Source of the DNA: Lyophyllum atratum
Taxonomy: Eukaryota; Basidiomycota; Agaricomycetes; Agaricales; Lyophyllaceae
NCBI GenBank assembly: GCA_014905825.1
Contig: JACGCN010000046.1
Coordinates: 248,001-312,000, forward strand
Length of the DNA stretch: 64,000 nt
Direction of reading: 5' to 3'
The translations under genes were made by a program, and so were the position numbers. The notes under the pieces were generated by a model, which saw nothing but the letters and a program-made list of their open reading frames with translations, made no database searches and had not been told where the DNA came from. The stretch's first letter is position 1. The number at the start of each line of letters is the position of its first letter. Of the stretch, positions 46,728 to 58,480 are shown in pieces.

Positions 46728-47725
46728 TTGATCGTATTTCCATATCATCTTAACGCGTTTCAGTGTTTGGTCCCAGAAGTACGATTTCTGTGCATGCCAT
46801 CGTTATCGACGCACATGCACGGAGTTGAATAAGGCTTGTGTTTCTTGGGAGATCCGATTAGGGCCCGGCTTCAACGGGATCTGTCCCGTTCCAAGGCCAC
46901 GTTTGATCTCGTAGCCTCGCTTATCGTTTGGAAAACTCATCGGACATTCTTCGCCGGCAACGTTGATGATCATGGGCACCAATTGCACACTTAACTTTTT
47001 TCCAAGGCGCTCCATCGCCATTTAAATTGGGTCGCCACACCATGCATCAGTATTTTACGAAAGTAAACGGACAAGTAAGAAGCCATGCGTTATTTTCCAT
47101 CCACACCAGATCATTGTTGTACTGTTAGGGAGTGTCGGGATCGGAGATCCGCGGGCGATTCGCGGTGCGTCAAAACATGTGGATAACTCCCACTAGTCTT
47201 GGTGACTCCGACTCTTGCAAATTCTGGCATTTCATCGGAACACGGCCAATTAGCTATGGCAAGAACCTTCTTCCCGGCATCAGCGTCATTATTGTACAGA
47301 AGTGGTGGCATCGCGCAGCACCGCTTTCTCGTGCTACAGTATACATCGAAATGAGCGTGTCCAATCAGAAACTGGAGTCAGATTCTATTCTGGCCCCTCT
47401 ATACCTGTGAATGCTGCGAATTCTCGGTTTGAGCGCACATGGCGTAATACGATGCGGGTCATCGCGCCTCCATCGACTGTTTCGAGCCGATATGCTCATC
47501 ATTCGGATCTGACGTTCTCGGTGCGTTTGCAATATCGCACAGCGAAAGAAGACCGGTTTAATGATTGTTGTGGATAACACATATATCATCCGCCTGCTGC
47601 CATGAAGTCACAAGATGGCAAGATGGACAATGTCTCTTCAGCGAGATGCCGTCTGATGTATAAGTACGACGCGTGGGTGGGTCCCACCAAATTTCGCCAT
47701 TTCTCTTCGTGGGTTCTATTATACG
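46728..47725. other. Intergenic region, desaturase promoter
   Basis: A 72-codon minus ORF at 47021-46803 (MAMERLGKKLSVQLVPMI..) starts with ATG but shows no domain and is not called. The right end holds the desaturase promoter. No repeat seen. Confidence 0.4.
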
Positions 47726-49485
47726 ATGACATCCTCGCACCCCAGTGCCGACCAGGAGAAATACCTTGAAGATGACCTCCCCCAATTCACTCCTATGCCT
47801 TGGTACGTCAATCTTGCGTCTTGCCAATCTAATCTAATCTCAGCGTTGCAGGTCCCTAAAGCAGATCAGGGATGCTATACCTCAGGATCTCTTCGTCAAG
47901 CAAACGACGAGAGGTCTCGCTTACCTAGGTCGCGATATCTCGTTTGCTGCTTTGGCGTGGTCCCTTGCGACCTATATCGATCCATTCTTCGCCCGCTCTG
48001 ATGTGAATGCTTCTGTGACTCCTTTGGTCGCTGAGCTGCTGCGATGGTCCGCGTGGGCTGTGTAGTAAGTCCTGTATTATCTCCAAGGTGGGGGAAACTA
48101 CGTTAACACCTGTTAGTTGGTGGTTCCAGGGTCTTATATTCACCGGTATTTGGGTCATAGGCCACGAGGTAAGGCAACTCAATGATTAGCCGCCCCTGGT
48201 TACGCTGATTTTCCATTTCTCTCCAGTGCGGTCACGGTGGATTCTCTGACTACAGAACCCTGAACGATTCTATCGGTTTCGTAAGTCATATTTACTTAGT
48301 CTGAGATCTGACTTATTGAAGTAATCAATGAAGGTCGTTCATTCATTCCTCTTCACTCCATACTTCAGCTGGAAGATTTCTCATCACCGCCACCACTCTA
48401 ATCATGCCTCCATGGAACGCGATGAAGTGTATGTTCCCAAGACGAGGAGTGGCTTGGGTCTCCCTGAGCAAGACAAAGCTACCGCAATAGACTACGACGA
48501 GATTCTAGGCGATACCCCCATTTATACCCTTTATATGCTGATTCGCCAGCAACTGCTCGCGTTCCCGGCCTACCTTCGTATGTTTCTTTTCTGACCCTAG
48601 AGACGTTATTAAATTGGTCTCACAGTCTTCAATGTCTCTGGACAGCCAAACTACCCAAAGTGGACGAACCATTTTGACCGTAAGTCAACGAATGCGACTC
48701 TATGTGCTCCTAGCTCACACCAGAATACAGCGAACTCTATACTCTTCATGAACAGCCAACGCAATGCCGTGATTATGTCAAATCTGGGAATCAGCTCCGT
48801 GGTCTTAATCCTGAGACATGCTTCCTCGGTCTATGGTTTCTCAGAGGTGGTCAAGTACTACGGTATTCCATGGCTCTTAGTCACGCACTGGTGTAAGCGA
48901 TCCCTTAAATTCCTTCCAGGGAGTTTCTGACGCGCTTTTTTCAGTCATTATGATCACGTATCTGCACCACACCGATCCAGTAGTACCTCACTATCGCAAT
49001 AAGGCGTGGAATGTTCAACGCGGCGCGGCGGCTACAGTGGACAGACCATTCTTGGGCTGGCAAGGGCGTTTCTTCCTCCATGACGTTGCTCACTACCATG
49101 TCATTCACCACGTACGTGTAATCATATTGCGCCCAAGATGTCGACTGATAATCATCCACAGTTTTTCCCAAAACTACCATTTTGTACGTGACGTGAAGGC
49201 TATACTCTGCTATTAAACCTGACCACGAGACGATAGATAACGGGGAGCGAGCGACAAAGCATCTGAAAGAGTTCATTGGTGATCACTACCTGTCCTCTGA
49301 CAGACCAGCTTTCGAAGCCCTTTGGGATAATTATAATAAGTGCCAGTTTGTTGAGGACGATGGTAAGTGGATCGTTCAGTCAATCATTTTGAGCTGGAGA
49401 AGTTGATGCTGTGACTGCAGGCGATGTGCTATTTTATCGTGACAAAAAAGGCAGAGCCATTCGTCGCCCCACCGAAGGATTCTAG
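47726..49485 (+). CDS. FAD2-type delta-12 fatty acid desaturase
   Basis: Membrane di-iron desaturase, about 420 residues, starting MTSSHPSADQEKYLEDDLPQFTPMPW. Three histidine boxes are intact: VIGHECGHGGFSD, ISHHRHHSNHASMERDEVYVPKTRSG, and VAHYHVIHHFFPKLPFYN. Between them lie typical oleate-desaturase blocks (PIYTLYMLIRQQLLAFPAYLLFNVSGQPNYP, HFD..NSILF, LHHTDPVVPHY, GAAATVDRPFLGWQGRFFLHD). The closest match I know is the basidiomycete oleoyl delta-12 desaturase (FAD2/odd1 type), which inserts the 12,13 double bond of linoleate in the ER. Family members can also act as acetylenases, so the reaction is not fixed by sequence. The third box reads HVIHH rather than HVAHH. All introns close the frame. 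A second, divergent desaturase follows on the same strand. Confidence 0.92.
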
Positions 49486-50784
49486 GAGGACCCGAAGCTG
49501 AGAAAAGATGTGTATGTATCCTGGGTCCCAGGACTAGATAGTGATTCAATCACTGATCCAGACGGGGTCATTTAGATGATGTACTTGTACGATCGCAGAT
49601 TCTTCCAATTCATTTTGGATTCATTTTCTTCTAGTGAACGTAAAGAGCGACTAGTATTACCATTACATCACCGCGAAGCCTGCAGTCGTGGGAATAGATT
49701 GAGCCATATCTAATCTGACTTCTTTTCCCTTCGTCCACGTCGGACCTTGGGATGATCATCACAACATCATGTTCCTGTTTCATCTCTGTTGTTCTCTAAT
49801 GACCCCGTAGGTCTTCAGGCACCCGATGTTCCTTTGAGGGATTGCAGCCCACGATGCGCCGACCTTCTAGCCACTTGCTTTATCAACTTGCTGGCTTCCA
49901 ATGGTCAACGTTTCACTAGATTTCATTCGGTTTCTGTCGTCGCATAGCACGTTTGATACTCCACTCACCAACTATCAGGCCGCCGGACACCTGACTGGAT
50001 CCAACTTCTTGCGCTCTCGGAGCGTCTCGACGAATTGTCATCATCGTAAACTCTTTTCCACGTGGTGTCTTTGTTGGAATATCTCCCTCGGAGCGCCTAC
50101 TTTTAGCTACTTTTAGTCCCACGCGGCAAATCATGCTTCTCCCGGATTTCACCCCGGAGCATGGGTGGGACGCCTCCGCACCTCTACATAGCCATATGCA
50201 GCAAGCCAACACCAGTCCTGTCGGTAGTGATGTTCTGACCTCCTATCGATGCTCGGGTCTCGTAAGCAGCGCTCCCTTCCGACTGAATTTCATCCCAGAA
50301 AATTAGTTCGTTCCGGTCGCTTACAACAATCGATCATCCCATCTATCACGACCATAAATTTACATGCGATGCGCGGCATCTTCGCGCCCCACAAAGCAGT
50401 CCGCCCAACTGGTGAGAGATCTTGCCGAACAGAAGCGATGGTTTCTAATCTTGAAATGGCAATGCCCATCTCACCACTGCAGGTTCTGGATGCGAAAGAG
50501 ATTTTCCGTGAGTAGCGATATCGATACCTTGTGGGTCGGCGAATCTACTATTGACGCCACGATTCATATCAGAAAACAGATGAAGCAATCTGTCCCATCT
50601 GCGTGACCGCAAACCAAGGCAGACCATGCACCGTGAAGCAAGCCGCCCAAACCCCAGGCCCCAGCAGCTGATTCCATAGATCATCGTCATCAGCATGCTT
50701 CGCCGCATTAGCAGGCCGATTCATATAACGCTTCTCCAAGTGATGCGCTCAGAAGCCAGCTAGGCTTGACCTTCGACGACCTCC
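49486..50784. other. Intergenic region between the two desaturases
   Basis: About 1.3 kb. ORFs of 60-98 codons on both strands overlap one another and carry no motif. The right end is the promoter of the second desaturase. Confidence 0.4.
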
Positions 50785-52808
50785 ATGGCTTATTATTTTT
50801 GGTACGACAGTCCGGAGTATCAGAGACGACTGAAGACACCTTTCGAGCCTCCAGAGGTGAGTAGATCACTGATATTCACTTTATGTTTACTGACGTACCG
50901 TATAGATCACTCTGGCAGAACTGCGGGCAGCGATTCCCAAAAGCGTGTTTGAGAAATCTACGATAAAGACTTTGTACTACGTCGGTCGCGATCTTTTCTC
51001 TTCGCTAGTCGTGCACTATCTGGGTGCACGCATTGATGACCACGTGCCGCCCTACCTCGAGATGATTGGAACGCCTTCTCTCCTTGTAACTCTCATCAGA
51101 TGGATTGTCTGGGGACTGTATTGGTTTTCGCAGTCAGTGATATTCACTGGTTGGTGGGCACTAGGTGAGTAGCCCTTCGAGCTTTAATTGTGAGAAGTAA
51201 CTGAGACTTTTGTCAAGCTCACGAAGCGGGTCATGGGAACTTGTCCTCGATCGACTGGCTCAATCATGCCATTGGATTTGCTTTGCACACTGTAAGATCC
51301 CTAAATCATTCGCGTCGAAATGAAGCGCGGTCAAATTGACTCGAAAACTAGTCCCTCCTTGTCCCTTACTACAACTGGCGCTCAACGCATCAAACGTGCG
51401 TCCTATATATTGCTTGATCTCCCATGTAATCCTATGCTGATCATTTACTACGGCTGCAGCCACCATGTTCGTGTCTCTTACTCGGAATCCTCGTCTATTT
51501 TCCTAAGCAGGCCTGATGTAGAAAGCAACAAACTCGATCGAACGCGACGTGAATTTCGTTCCATCCACTCGATCCGATTATGGGCTACCTTCGGAGTCGA
51601 CGCATGTCAACACATACCACGATTTATTCGAGGAGACGCCGCTCTACACGCTATTAAGGCTTGTTGTGATGCAAGTTATCGGGTGGCAGGTGTATCTATT
51701 GACAGACACAACGGGGAACCCGAAGTAAGTTCTATCTCAACAACTGCCAACCTCGGTTTACTGAATGTATGATTTAGATATCCTCCCGGGACGAACGTAT
51801 GTTTCCTAAATTCTCGATTTTTTCCGGGGTCTGACTGTCGGAGCAGATGATTCTTCCATCGTCTCCTCTATTCGAACCCCACGAGCGGCGTGAAATCATC
51901 ATGTCCAACATCGGCGTAGCTTCTATGGCCTCCTTACTTTGGATGTACTACCGTCACTTTGGTGCAGGCCAATTCATCAAGCTATACCTGATTCCTTACT
52001 TGGTGAGACAATCATCCGAACCAATGACCACACCTTGACTGAAACGAACATGACAGCTCGTTCACCACTGTGGGTCCCGCACATCTTGCGGAGCGGCGCG
52101 TTGAGCTGACCCGTTACCTAGGGGTCGTCATGATTGTCTTCCTGCAACATTCAGATCCTAGTGTCCCCCACTACCGGGGCAAGTCTTGGACCTTCTTTCG
52201 TGGAGCATTATGCACCGTCGACCGGCCTATGTTCGGCTGGATCGGTCAGTAATCCAACCTGTCTTCCTGATTGGCGGAAACTAAAGCGTCTTGCCAGGTC
52301 GCTTCTACTTCCACAATATCTGGTTAGTCTAGCCATCGTTTGATCATCCAATGTGCACTGAAGACTTGTTCTTTTCTATTTACCAACAGTCACGACCACA
52401 TCGCCCATCATTTGTGTAAGTCTTCCTTCCACGCCGGCTTGCGACGTGAACTGAGGTCATCATGTTGCTTCTATCCAGTCTCCACCGTCCCATTCTGTAC
52501 GACGCCATTTCCATGATATATCACTTGGTTGCTGAGATAGAACAGACAATCAGCCCCAGGTGACCGAGCGCATCAAGGTTCTCCTCGGCGATAGCTACAA
52601 CTATGACTCATCGGTACGTCGCCATCCGAATCACCATAGAACTCGCGGCCTTACTCTCTGGCGTGTACAGAGCTGCTTCCGCGCGCTGTATCGCAATTTC
52701 ACGGAATGCTGCTTCATAGAAGATGATGGCGAGATCGTGTTTTATAAGAATAAGTATGGGAGGCCTGCTCGGGTTCTGAAAGATAGTGTAGATAGTGTAC
52801 GCAAATAG
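50785..52808 (+). CDS. Divergent FAD2-like desaturase, possible acetylenase
   Basis: Starts [39 protein letters not shown]. Histidine boxes after splicing: [45 protein letters not shown], and [24 protein letters not shown]. Also [31 protein letters not shown] and [33 protein letters not shown]. It ends [20 protein letters not shown]. About 430 residues, split into about a dozen exons; I could join every one in frame, including a minimal exon before the second His box. The first box is HEAGH, against HECGH in its neighbour, and the two proteins are clearly different subfamilies. Bifunctional desaturase/acetylenases belong to this fold, so triple-bond formation is a fair hypothesis, not proof. 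The tandem placement suggests sequential action on one acyl chain. Confidence 0.85.
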
Positions 52809-53691
52809 AGACAATGCATATGCCGTGAATGTTTTTGATCGTGTTCCAGGAAGCCGCCCTGGTTGCTCCCGGGCCAATGGTGCGACGGTCGACTCGCCGC
52901 GTTACCGTCTGCTACGTTTTGTGTGATCGTTACTGGGCCCAGAGCTTACAGACGTTGGATCGTGTAACTTGCGAACAGGCCAAGAAAGCCGTAAGCTGTC
53001 AAGTACGGAAGCCTTTCAGGGTCGCGCCGGCGGTACTTAGCTTCAAGGTACCACTTTTGTGAGCTTACAGACATTGGATCGTGTAACTTGCGAACAGGCC
53101 AAGAAAGCCGTAAGCTGTCAAGCTTCAAGTACGGCAGCCTCCATGGTGGCGCCGGCGGTTCCTATAAGGTACTATCCACTGACATGTCCGAGCCCGAAGC
53201 GACGTCGCACGGGTCAGGGCTCAGCCGGTGCTGTGATAGAAGGCAGATAAGATCATGGCCGCAGCACCGTGTCAACAATGGAAGTCGAAGTCCACTGGCA
53301 TACTTACAGACAGCGATCAAGAACTCTGTCCAACGACTGAAGACTTGGTGCGAAGGCACAAGGATATGGTACGAAAGGGTACGAAAGAAAGGTAAGGTCC
53401 TCTTGTAGGGACTGACATAGATAGATAGGTAGATAATATTACGGTACAACATCCAAGTACTACACGCACAACACAAGTTACAACTAGTAGTAGTATCATA
53501 ACCATCGTCCGACCAATTCCGAAAGCTCGATGCGAGCACACAAGTACGGACACTAGATCCGTACAAGCGAAAGAGGCCCAAGCCTTTCCCACGTCAAGGC
53601 CTCTGAGGTACTCAATACCCATGTTCCTTCCCATCCCCGTACCTATGCTATTTCCAAAAGAAAGAACCAGCATAAGCCCCCAACCTTACAC
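52809..53691. other. Intergenic, containing a 120-bp tandem repeat
   Basis: No gene. It contains the tandem repeat at 52941-53180 and an AGATAGATAGGTAGATA run near 53420. ORFs (139 and 118 codons, minus) overlap and show no motif. Confidence 0.45.
52941..53180. repeat. Tandem repeat, two units of about 120 bp
   Basis: The first unit begins GAGCTTACAGACGTTGGATC at 52941, the second GAGCTTACAGACATTGGATC at 53061. Both continue GTGTAACTTGCGAACAGGCC, AAGAAAGCCGTAAGCTGTCA and end in GCGCCGGCGGT. Similarity is high for about 60 bases, then weaker and with small indels. Confidence 0.85.
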
Positions 53692-55729
53692 TTAGACGAC
53701 AAAGGGACCACTCACAGTACTATCAATACCATAATTGATCTTATCCATATCCTGCTGCGTCGACTGTTCCACCTCAATAACAATCGGAGGCTGTCACTTC
53801 ACGTCTCAGTACGGTCAGGTCCTTACACCACCCCCCCCTAGACGACTCACCTTGCCAGTGGTGAATTCCATACCGGACTGGATGCCGTTTCCGACGGTGG
53901 TGCCGCCGATGGTGCGGGTGACGGCGGAGCTTGTGCCCCAGCGCTCTTCCTTGCCGAGGTTGGTTTCGCCGCCGTCGCGGGAGTTGAGCCTGGGGAAAGG
54001 GAAGGGGTAAGTAGGGTTGAAGACGGAGAGGCGGGGGATTGGGAGAGGCGTACATGGTGATGGCGCCGACAACGAACACTGCGGAGGGGAGGGGGACGGT
54101 CAGCACGGGGACAGCGTTAAGCAGGTTAATACCCACGTTTTACGGCTGTGACGTGGAAGGGCATCCAGTAGATGCGTGAGGGGGTCCCGACGAACTGGCG
54201 AGAAGAAGGGGAAGGTTCATCTTTCAGGATGCATTGGAGGGGCGGAGATGACATACGACGAAGACGAGGGCAAGCTGAACGATAGTGGCGGCTCCTCCAC
54301 GGCTGACGACGTACGAGACGATCGTGTCGAATGGGCCTCGGATGCTGTAAGGCAAGCGTTAGCGTCATTTTGAAGTAACTTGGGCTTGGAATTGGAATTG
54401 AGCGTACGCCTTGTAAGGTGCTGGGAGGTGGGACACGGACAAGAAGCCCGAGGCTACTACGGCTGACACCGCCACCATTCCAAAGTATACACCCGCAACT
54501 GCCTGCCAGAGAAAAGGGCTTCAGCGACACGCAGGGCCTGCATCAGACTGAAGCTGTTACCTTATTGGGACTTGCTGCGAGATGGGAGAAGTCTCTGTTC
54601 TGGAAGAGCTGGACGGACGTGGCTGGGGTACATGGGATATTAGGAATATGCGTGTCGTGGAGATGTGAAGAGCGTACCAATGCCCAGAACAAAGCCAGCG
54701 GTGGAGAATAATGCCTATATAGTCTTGTCAGACTCTCTCAGTGGGGTGTCCGCCCGCCCGCACTCACGATAAGACCGGCCACGACGGCATTTTTGGTCGC
54801 TGGATTGAAGATGATAAGTGGAAGATATCGGTTTTCATCTTAAAGATACTCACCGGACCAAACACCGGCGGCATAGTACCTGGAAGACCAAGTTAGCAAC
54901 TATTAACGCTGAAGGAAATTTTAGGTTCGGGGTTCCGTACAATTGGGCAATGAATACTACGATAGCCTAGAGCCTGAGTTAGCGATGAAAGATGCAGGTG
55001 AGAAAGGGGGCCGCTTACGGATAGCAGTAGCTGGGCCTAGATGCCAGATCATTAATATCAGGATCATAGCAGGAAAATAGGGAATAAGACTGACACAGAA
55101 GGGTCTGGAGATGCAGTGATTAGTGCCTAGTGTAGGACCAATAATTTCGTACTTACGTGGTGGCGAATTCAACAGTGAGGGTATAAGGGAATAGATCCAC
55201 CATATAGAAGTACAACCTGAGGGAAAATGATTTAGAGGTGGCTTCATCGAGGAGTGGAGTCGACGTACGTTTGCGATACTAATGAGATGAAGTTTCATCA
55301 GTACTCGGAAGTCTTCCTAGCTGTACGAATACATACATAGGCCGGTCAAGGCAGTATCAACGAGACTGCAATCAACATTCTCAGCGTATGGTCCATGCAT
55401 GTTGTAATTTCAGACGCACCATAGAAGTGCAACCTGATACATGGATAGTGATCAGAGCTGGGATGTGAGTTCATGAAATTCAAGTACGTACTGTCGATTT
55501 CGTTGCCCAGTGGTCCCTAGGGTACCGGGAATAGTACATGTATGATTCTGTTCAGATTTCCTTCGCTCAAGCACCGATCACCACTGCTATCGCTTTGCAG
55601 ATACGCACGGAAGAATGTGAAGCCATACAGGACCATCGCGAATATGTATCCGACGAAGAAGACGCCTATGGTGCGCTCGAGGTCTTCATGCTTGAGGCTA
55701 CCAGGCGTGGCGGGGATGAGTTCAGCCAT
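53692..55729 (-). CDS. DUF6534-type multi-spanning membrane protein, second copy
   Basis: Starts MAELIPATPGSLKHEDLERTIGVFFVGYIFAMVLYGFTFFQSYMYYSRYPRDHWATKST, the N-terminal helix and first loop of the family. Blocks read further on: ALLCLVDTALTGL, FYMVDLFPYTLTVEFATT, a helical region near 54480 (AVAGVYFGMVAVSAVVASGFLSVSHLPAP), SIRGPFDTIVSYVVSRGGATIVQLALVFVV (about 54330), and YWMPFHVTAVK. The soluble tail LNSRDGGETNLGKEERWGTSSAVTRTIGG..MEFTTGKPPIVIEVEQSTQQDMDKINYGIDSTVSGPFVV ends at 53692. Exon borders in the middle are uncertain. The SRGG..V motif and the LNSR tail match the other DUF6534 gene at 34601. Function unknown. It faces away from the MFS gene, with a 554-bp gap that is a likely shared promoter. 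Confidence 0.62.
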
Positions 55730-56283
55730 GGCGGTGAAGGAAGGATCAAGAACGAGGTGTCAGGTGCGCCGAGTCTCTTAACATCTTATGGCAGGCTGGA
55801 GTTAGAAGGATCAAGAGATCAGAGGAGATCAGTGCCGATAGATCGTCTCCGAATCCATCTCATCATTGTAGTTTGATGGCTCGGCACTGCTCGGCAGGAC
55901 CCGGACGGGCCGAATTTTCGAGCTAGGTTCAACTGGCCAACCGAACCATATTGACCATCAGCTTCTGTGATCTCGTCAAAACAGCTTCTCCTCAGCTCTA
56001 ACTCCAACCATGCGCAGCTGCTGTCTCCTGACGAGCTTCTATGATACCGTCAACGAATTCCTTCCATGATACCTTCAGTCTATTCCTATCCCTTGGGCTC
56101 CCATTCTGATCGGCCAGGATGCCCTTGCTGACGCCCAGCACTGGTAGTTGCTTACTCGGAATGCAGCTGACAAGATGGAAGAAGAAAGCATATCACACGC
56201 AAGTCACAGATTGAAAGAGTGTACTTGGGTCCATCTCGCCGCCAACGTTTGCAAGTTACTCGCCGCAGACCTTCACTAACATC
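55730..56283. other. Divergent promoter region, DUF6534 and MFS transporter
   Basis: No gene seen. The two starts at 55729 (minus) and 56284 (plus) are back to back, so the region should carry both promoters. Confidence 0.45.
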
Positions 56284-58480
56284 ATGGGCGAAGCCAGCCC
56301 TGAAGGGAACGGTTCCCTGACACCGAAAGAAGTCCTGCCCAACGCGCAAGAAGGGCAGGCGGTCCCCAAGAATCTTAGATTTTGGGCTATCATCGGCGTC
56401 ATCAATTTATCGTACTTTGTCGCTCTATTAGAAGCCGTACGTTTCTCACCACCCTGAATTCAGTAGGGTCGCTGACAACGTCCACGAAATGCCTGCAGAC
56501 ATCGATATCCACAGCTCTTCCGACGATTGCTAGTGCTCTGAATGGAAAGGACTTCATTTGGGTTGGATCAGCCTATAATATTGCTGCGACGGCTTTCATG
56601 CCCATGTCGGGCGGCTTAGCACAGGTGAGAGCTAATTTCTGTCAGAATAAAAGCTCGTGCTGACAGTGCGTAGATCTTTGGTCGCCGTCCAGTCCTCCTT
56701 GCTTCTATGGTTTTGTTTGGGGTAGGGAGTCTCGTTTGCGGATTGGCGCGTGATATGAACATGCTTATTGCTGGAAGAGGTGAATCCCCCGCCAATCCCT
56801 CATCCGGGACCTGCCGCTAACGGAAATGCATTTCAGTTGTGCAGGGAAGCGGAAGTGCGGGGTTGCTCTCTGTTTCCAGCATCATTCTCTCGGACATTGT
56901 ATCACTCAAGGAACGGGGTGTCTACAATGGCCTCCTGCAACTGTGAGTAGCCCCCGGTCCTGGCACACACATACAATCTCAAGATACTCTAGCACATGGT
57001 GTATCACGGCGGGCATTGGACCAGCCATTGGAGGAGCTTTAGCACGCGGCGGAGCTTGGAGATGGCTATTCTGTCCTCCCCTCTCTTTATTTCCTATAAC
57101 ATTTCACTGACCTCGAGCTGTAGATCTGAATCTACCCCTAGTCGGACTTGGTGTATTCCTTACCATCATATTCCTGCGCCTCAAGACCCCTCAAGGCGAT
57201 GTGCGCAAGAAACTTGCGAATATGGATTGGTTGTACGTTACGCACCCTATCTTGGATAGCTGTGTTCTGACCGTCCGCAGTGGAAGTTTCCTGGTCATCG
57301 CGAGTTCCGTTTCGCTCGCGATCGCATTGACTTGGGCCGGCATCACCTTTAGTTGGTCTTCGCCCCAAGTTTTGGTGCCACTCATCCTTGGGGTTGTTGG
57401 CCTCGTTTGTTTCTTCGTCTACGAAATTCGCTGGGCCAGTCATCCAATTGTACGTGGCCCCCCTTTTCGCCATCACCTTTCCACCTCACTGAACGCTTAA
57501 TAGGTACCCCACGCCGCCATCTCCAATCGCACCAGCCTAAGCGGGTATGTCTCGATGTTCTCTTACCCTACGCACTAAACCTCACCTTCAATAAGCTACC
57601 TTCAGATCTTCTTCGCCGCCATCCCCTTCGTAACCCTCGTCTGTACGTCCCCCTTTCCCTGATCCACCTACCAATACCTCCTAACCCCGACCCCAGTCTA
57701 CCTCCCCGTATACTTCCAAGCCTGCAAAGGCTCCTCCCCCATCCGATCCGGCGTCGAGCTCTTCCCCCTAGCCTTCACCGTAGCCCCCTTCTCCATCTTC
57801 ACCGGCCTGTCCGTAGCCAGCACCGGCCGGTACCGACCACAGAGCTGGGTTGGGTGGGTGATCATTGTCCTGGCGATGGGGCTGTTTGGGTCTGGAGGCT
57901 ACGACAGGCGTTAGTGTGGTGCTGGGGTTCCAAGTGGTGGCGGGGATAGGGTTCGGGATCGTATATTCAGCGACGTATTTCCCGGTGTTGGCGCCGTTGC
58001 CTTTGTCCGCTGCGCCGCATTCGCTTGCGTTCTTTGCGTTTTTGCGGCAATTCGCTGGGGTAAGTCGGACCCCTGCCTACACTGTGCATCCACAAACCTG
58101 ACCCATGCTTTGTGTGATAGGTCTGGTCCGTCACGATAGGAGGCGCTGTGCTACAAAACGCCATGCAGACTAAACTGCCCACCGAGTTTGCTACCCTGTT
58201 CCCGGGGGGCACGGCGGTCTTCTATGAAGTCATCGCTGAGCTCGGGGACTTGCCGGAGCCGCTGCGGTCGCGGGTGAGGGAGGCGTTTGGGGAGGCGCTA
58301 AAGCTGACGTGGCTGGTGGTGACGGGGATTGCAGGGCTGGGGCTGGTGGCGTCGTTGGGTATGCGGGGGCTGCCGTTGAGTACGTCGACGGATAGGGAGT
58401 GGGGGGTTGAGGAGAATGAGAAGGTGGGGACTGTGGAGGAGGGGCCGGTGGGTGGGGATGGGGATGGGCAGACGCGGTGA
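56284..58480 (+). CDS. MFS drug-efflux-type transporter with an apparent frameshift
   Basis: Starts MGEASPEGNGSLTPKEVLPNAQEG. DHA2-like major facilitator with about 14 helices: LRFWAIIGVINLSYFVALLEA, then the TSISTALPTIASAL block. AYNIAATAFMPMSGGLAQIFGRRPVLLASMVLFGVGSL matches family motif A, and AGRVVQGSGSAGLLSVSSIILSDIVSLKERG and WCITAGIGPAIGGALARGGAWRWLFYLNLPL follow (antiporter motif C region). Late segments include LRQFAGVWSVTIGGAVLQN. Fungal members export mycotoxins, pigments or antifungals. Near 57888-57900 the frame reads LAMGLFGSGGYDRR then stops, while TTGVSVVLGFQVVAGIGFG continues in the next frame. One base seems extra or missing, and the stretch is too short for an intron. Everything else is intact, so it is either a recent null or a sequence error. 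As exporter it would suit a metabolite cluster. Confidence 0.82.
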
